64,000 nt of DNA from assembly GCA_018398815.1 (NCBI GenBank), contig CM031615.1, positions 54,671,608 to 54,735,607 of the forward strand, given 5' to 3'. A model generated the notes under the pieces. That model was not told the origin of the DNA. It did no database searches and saw only the letters and a list, made by a program, of their open reading frames with translations. The DNA comes from Conus ventricosus (taxonomy: Eukaryota > Mollusca > Gastropoda > Neogastropoda > Conidae). Position 1 is the first letter of the stretch, and each line of letters begins with the position of its first letter. Shown piece by piece: positions 60,340 through 64,000 of this stretch. The position numbers and the translations under genes were made by a program.

Positions 60340-60766
60340 AATTGGGTCCATTTTTATTCCAGCCAATATTAAGCGCAACAAAATACACAACAGTCATGCC
60401 ACGACAATAAACGCGATTTCTTGCATCTTTTTTTTTCTGATGGATGATAAAGTTGCGGGAATTTTGGTGGGGGCAATGTCCAATTGGTTTGCACGTTACA
60501 AGATAATACTCTTTTATTGCTTGATCAACATCTTAAATGTGTAAGCGGCATGCCCCTGTTTTTCAGTGTGTTATTAATAAATCTTAACTGCCAATTCTCT
60601 CTTTCATAACGATCTTGTGCTGCCGCTAGTTTCTCCATAGCTTTGTTATGTCTTTTTCCTCTCGCCGTCATCCCGCAGTTTTACTAAATGCGTAATTACT
60701 ACTTCCGCTAAAAGCAAGCGCATTAACCACAAGCAACCGCCTATCCATACATTACAGTGAAGCCAT
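60340..60766 (-). pseudogene. small coiled-coil membrane-protein ORF, copy 2
   Basis: Starts ATGGCTTCACT at 60,766. The order of segments is a hydrophobic start (NALAFSG), NYAFSK, a Glu/Lys/Arg-rich helix likely to coil (HNKAMEKLAAAQDRYE, by frame), DVDQAIKEYYLVT, a Pro-containing linker (GHCPH), and a hydrophobic end (GMTVVYFVALNIGW). Two hydrophobic ends around a coiled coil suggest a small membrane or virion-associated protein. I believe similar ORFs occur near this polymerase type in other invertebrate elements, but that is recollection, not a search. Single-base indels break the frame. Confidence 0.5.
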
Positions 60767-61049
60767 TTTTATAAATGTATTTTTTAATTTACATATTGAT
60801 ACTTCAGGAGTATTTCCCTTCTTAACTAAAAAAATCTTTCGTAGCAAATGAAAGCTGTAATAATAGCGATTAGCTTTGCGTAATCTCAAAGTCTAGTTTG
60901 CCAAGATCTCCGGTTTTTATTTTAACAAGCTTTTCCAAGCATTGAGTAACCTACACTTACCCTCCAATACAGCAAATGGTAAACAAGGTTGCAATAGTTT
61001 TTTAGGTGCTCATTTTAAAAAAATAAAAATAATTATAATTAATAAAAAC

Positions 61050-61314
61050 ATGAACAGCGATGAACTAACTACAGATACAGGGTAGCCTAAACCTTCCTGA
61101 TCTTAATGAATGACCAAATGGATGACCAAGCCTATTAGGCCCAAAAAGAAAGGCTGTATTCTTTGGCGGCATGGGGAAAACAAAACAGTTCTCGGAACTG
61201 AATTCAGCCATAGAACAGGTCAACAGATGATCGACACAAAGTATCACAACAGGTATGAAGCGCAGCTGGGGTCCGAGAATGGGTAAAAAAGTGTATGGGT
61301 CAAAACGTTCTTAG
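61050..61314 (+). pseudogene. small basic protein ORF, copy 2
   Basis: ATG at 61,050 (MNSDEL), then in shifting frames LNLPDL, MTKWMTKPIRPKKK, a Gly-rich piece and a basic C-terminus (GKKVYGSKRS) with TAG at 61,312-61,314. A short, very basic protein beside a viral-type polymerase could be a DNA-binding or capsid-core protein; this is only a guess from composition. Paired with 54,578-54,832. Confidence 0.45.
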
Positions 61315-61703
61315 TTTGTACACTAAACCTAGTCAGTAGATTTGCCCCATTGATTTCTGAACAAGATCTTACGTCGGATTTTACGCAAGATCCAGTTTTA
61401 ACAAAGTCATTAGAGCTCTAAGCTGTGATTTATATACAGATTTGGAACATTGGGTATCGCGGAATCATGGATACTTACTTTTAATCAATAGATTTTATTT
61501 CCCTTCAAAAGAACGATCGAATCAGCAGAATCAGAAAACCACTGAATTCAGTAGAGATAGTGACGAGTGAAAAGCTAAAGCATCTGGGCGTGTTGCAGCA
61601 GAAAAAGAGTACAGAGTTGAACAGACAAAGAAAATTAAAGTTACAATCACAGAATCTAACTCATAATGAAACATAACGCCGCCAACAGCCAACAGTTGAT
61701 ACA

Positions 61704-61965
61704 ATGCCAGCTCCATTAACAAGAACAAGTTAATTCAAGGCCTACAGCACCAAAGTCTTCATGGAATATTGAACTTAAAACAGGTGTCATTTTTGCCACC
61801 ATGCTGCTGCTGGGGCGGTTATTACGGTTAGAAAATATATAAACAATGGCAACAAAAACAATCGCAAGTCAAAAAAAACCTGAACCGCTAAATACAGAAG
61901 ACAACAGCACGCCGGCAACACCACAACAAAAGATCTTTTTGATCCATTTCAAGATGGAATAATAT
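61704..61965 (+). pseudogene. MPAP small ORF, copy 2
   Basis: Starts MPAP at 61,704. A short hydrophobic segment (FATMLLLG by frame, about 61,792-61,820) is followed by a Lys/Gln/Thr-rich tail ending near 61,965. Matches 55,243-55,518 in start, hydrophobic patch and tail. Indels break the frame. Confidence 0.42.
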
Positions 61966-62289
61966 TTTAAAATTTTTTGAATAAAAATAGAACATGCGAT
62001 TATTATTTGTTTAAAATAATGAAGTCAAAAATAAATAAGACATAGAGCTATAAAAAACATTTCCATAGACCAAATTGTAAATCATGTGTTGCTTAGATGT
62101 ACGAACTTCATTAAGATCTATGCAACCGATCCTCACGTCAGAACGCTTGAGCTAAAGAACATCCTCAATGATGACGCGTTTTGGAGCGTGTGTGTACTAT
62201 ATTAGACAATCCTACTATATAAGATAAAAACATAGATTGTATTTTTTGATAATATAAGATAACTGAATAAATAACTGGTGTACTAAAGG
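61966..62289. other. AT-rich spacer
   Basis: No gene seen. Mirrored in copy 1. Confidence 0.5.
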
Positions 62290-62540
62290 GATGACTTAAT
62301 TTACGATCTTAGTTAACTTGGGTAGAACTGAGATACTTTAGGACAACTTTGAGTAAGAACTTAGAAGTGACTTAGTATGATCGTTAGGTGTGACTTGAGT
62401 AAGAACTTAGAAGTGACTTGGAGGATGACTTGAGTTAAGAACTGTGGATCATTAGGATGACTTGAGGACAACTGAGTAAGAACTTAGAAGTGACTTATTA
62501 AAACTTAACTAAGAACTTGAGGGCTTAAGGTGACTTTTAT
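62290..62540. repeat. AAGAACTTAGAAGTGACTT degenerate tandem repeats, copy 2
   Basis: GAGTAAGAACTTAGAAGTG occurs at about 62,351, 62,397 and 62,473 with diverged units between. Spacing is about 40-75 bp. Confidence 0.8.
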
Positions 62541-63027
62541 TTTTTTTTAATTTTTTTTTAAATTTTTATTATTTTATTTTATTTTATTTTTTTGACTAAG
62601 GTGACTGAGTTGTTTTTACCTCGTTGCTGCGCATGCACCAGTGGACTTAATTACCTCCCCTGAATAAATTATCTATTTATAGACACTGAGAGAGAATTGA
62701 TTATTAAAAGTTGTGTTTTGTGTTTAAATTCTAAAGTTTTAATATAAATATTGTACAAAGTAGCTACTAAAAATACTTTAAAGCACAGTTGTTGTTTAAC
62801 CTTTAAAACTATTCTGCTTAATAAAAAACAATTTTAATAACACCCCACAATTATGCATAAACACCATAAATGTATGAAAGCTTTCAGTTGTACAGTATAT
62901 TATATAATCCTAAAAGTGAAAGTTGGGAATATGCCTGCGGTGTTTTTGCTTTTTTGGGTGGTTTGGGAAGTGCTTAATTTGGCCCTCTTCTCTGCCCTAT
63001 AGTGACCCCTTCCCATTTTCGTGTTTC
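62541..63027. other. poly(T)/poly(A)-rich non-coding stretch
   Basis: T-rich (62,540-62,592) and AT-rich sequence without coding signal. Confidence 0.6.
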
Positions 63028-63163
63028 GTCTAGGTCCACTGTGCGGCTATAAACGCCCGCAAACCACATGGTTTGTCTAGGTCACTGGCGTGGCTACAAA
63101 CGCCCGCAACCACAATGTGATGTCTGGGTCACTGGCGTGCTATAAACGCCCCGCAAACCACAA
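63028..63163. repeat. 46-48-bp tandem repeat, 3 units, copy 2
   Basis: Units start GTCTAGGTC-type sequence at 63,028, 63,074 and 63,122, each with GGCTATAAACGCCCGCAAAC or a close variant. Short iterated GC-rich units in an AT-rich gap next to a palindrome. Confidence 0.85.
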
Positions 63164-63277
63164 TTGTGCGTGGACTAGGAAGGGCCACTGAAAATGGGTG
63201 AGAGAATTGGCCCGAAATTAGACAAACTGAAATTAGCAAACCAAGTAAAGAAATACCACTATTAGAGGCACATACCC

Positions 63278-63402
63278 CAAAACTCTTCGCATCTGGGCCA
63301 CATTTATCTTGATCCTCTGGATCTGCTTGGGCCCTAGGGCGCCATAGGTCCTCAATTAGGACCCATGGGTGATCAGTATGTGGCTAGATGCGAAGAGTTT
63401 TG
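63278..63402. repeat. long palindrome, 25-bp stem with nested hairpin
   Basis: The left arm CAAAACTCTTCGCATCT... (63,278-63,303) is complementary to 63,378-63,402 with one mismatch and one bulge. Inside the 74-nt loop, GGTCCT/AGGACC (63,347-63,352 and 63,358-63,363) forms a second hairpin, and GGGCCCTAGGG is self-complementary. Confidence 0.88.
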
Positions 63403-63559
63403 CAATTTTTTTATTTAAATGATCAGGAAAAACGCAGGATTAAGCAAAAACTGAAATCTGACAAGTTAGTAAATTTAGTATAGAAAAACGGAAACCTACC
63501 AGTATGTTTGTTTGAGATAACGGTATTTTTTGGTTATTAAAGATATTATATACTAAATA

Positions 63560-63850
63560 GTATATGTTTGTTGAGTTTTCAAAAAACCAACCAAAGGTGC
63601 CATCTAAGAAGCAACAGAACCTCATAAAAAGCCAAACACCAAACTACATTTTTCCTTGTGAAAAATAGAAAAAATATAAAACGATATCCTCTAAGAAACA
63701 AAGTGCTGAGGGCTAGTCTTGGAATGAATCCACAAGGACTAAAATACAAACAAACAAATAAATTCCAAGATAAGTACCGCACCGTTCCAGCAACTTACAG
63801 AGCAGCTTGGTGTTTTGCAATGACTGCAAGAAATATTGAATTCTAAACAA
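63560..63850. repeat. about 280-bp repeated segment, occurrence 3
   Basis: Clean version of the segment at 57,212-57,480 and 57,893-58,190 (GTGCTGAGGGCTAGTCTTGG at 63,702). The - strand (63,782-63,579) is open and hydrophobic, and the + strand is open as a basic 62-codon frame. Neither is supported as a gene. Confidence 0.75.
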
Positions 63851-64000
63851 ACTTGCTCTATTATGTCTTAGATTGAAGAAATAGGGGAGATACGCATTCA
63901 TACGGCAGGGTAGATGATTCTGACCTAACTAACATAATGTTCATGAGTGGGGACTGGGGACAAATAAAATAAATGCTTCCTCAAAATGAGCCTTCAGCAA

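Larger units (their letters stand above)
58195..64000. repeat. direct duplication, cleaner copy of the 51,625-58,190 block
   Basis: Same order of landmarks as the noisy copy, with fewer homopolymers. It runs to the window edge, where it matches about 57,690, so the end of the duplication is not seen. Confidence 0.9.

Overview
The window looks like repeat-rich nuclear DNA of an invertebrate animal, most likely a marine mollusc. The mollusc guess is an inference from the mix of LINEs, Penelope-like elements, a tRNA-derived SINE, many minisatellites and very long dinucleotide microsatellites; no gene here proves the species. There are no bacterial operons, rRNA genes or CRISPR arrays. Almost everything that can be read as protein is mobile-element debris. 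Only two short open stretches (6,021-6,517 and about 12,510-12,815, both +) look like possible host exons. Both read as extracellular, and the second resembles the end of a CUB domain.

Layout. 1-2.6 kb: a Penelope-like element (PLE) with reverse transcriptase and GIY-YIG endonuclease, then microsatellites and two hammerhead-ribozyme-like motifs. 3.2-4.7 kb: two opposed RTE-like LINE pieces. 4.8-5.75 kb: a 33-bp minisatellite. 6.9-9.6 kb: a LINE endonuclease (- strand) with 44 copies of a 35-bp minisatellite inside it. 10.2-12.5 kb: 55-bp and 43-bp arrays and a SINE. 14.1 kb: a pogo-like MITE. 16.2-17.4 kb: a foldback DNA transposon with a 7-bp target duplication. 17.8-20.4 kb: a LINE with a 2A-like motif, ORF1 remains, a 54-bp array and the start of an endonuclease. 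20.4-26.7 kb: very noisy sequence holding a jockey-like LINE. 28,712-28,811: a 100-N gap. 30.6-34.35 kb: two LINE copies on the - strand, the second inserted next to the first with a visible target duplication. 34.7-41.86 kb: three copies of a second PLE family (catalytic YRDD), the first bounded by inverted terminal repeats carrying hammerhead-like motifs.

41.9-64 kb is different. It holds a protein-primed-type family B DNA polymerase gene of the kind found in Polinton/Maverick and adintovirus-like elements. With it are small accessory-like ORFs, short direct repeats and a long palindrome. A block of about 6 kb from the middle of the polymerase onward is present twice in direct order (about 51,625-58,190 and 58,195-64,000). 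The first copy is full of homopolymer-type noise and the second is much cleaner. This is either a real tandem duplication or, more likely in my view, one locus represented twice by the assembly.

No cooperating host pathway can be assigned. The common threads are self-cleaving ribozyme motifs at PLE termini, minisatellites born inside or beside LINE coding sequence, and two long stretches (about 20.4-26.7 kb and 38.6-58.2 kb) whose base-level sequence should not be trusted.
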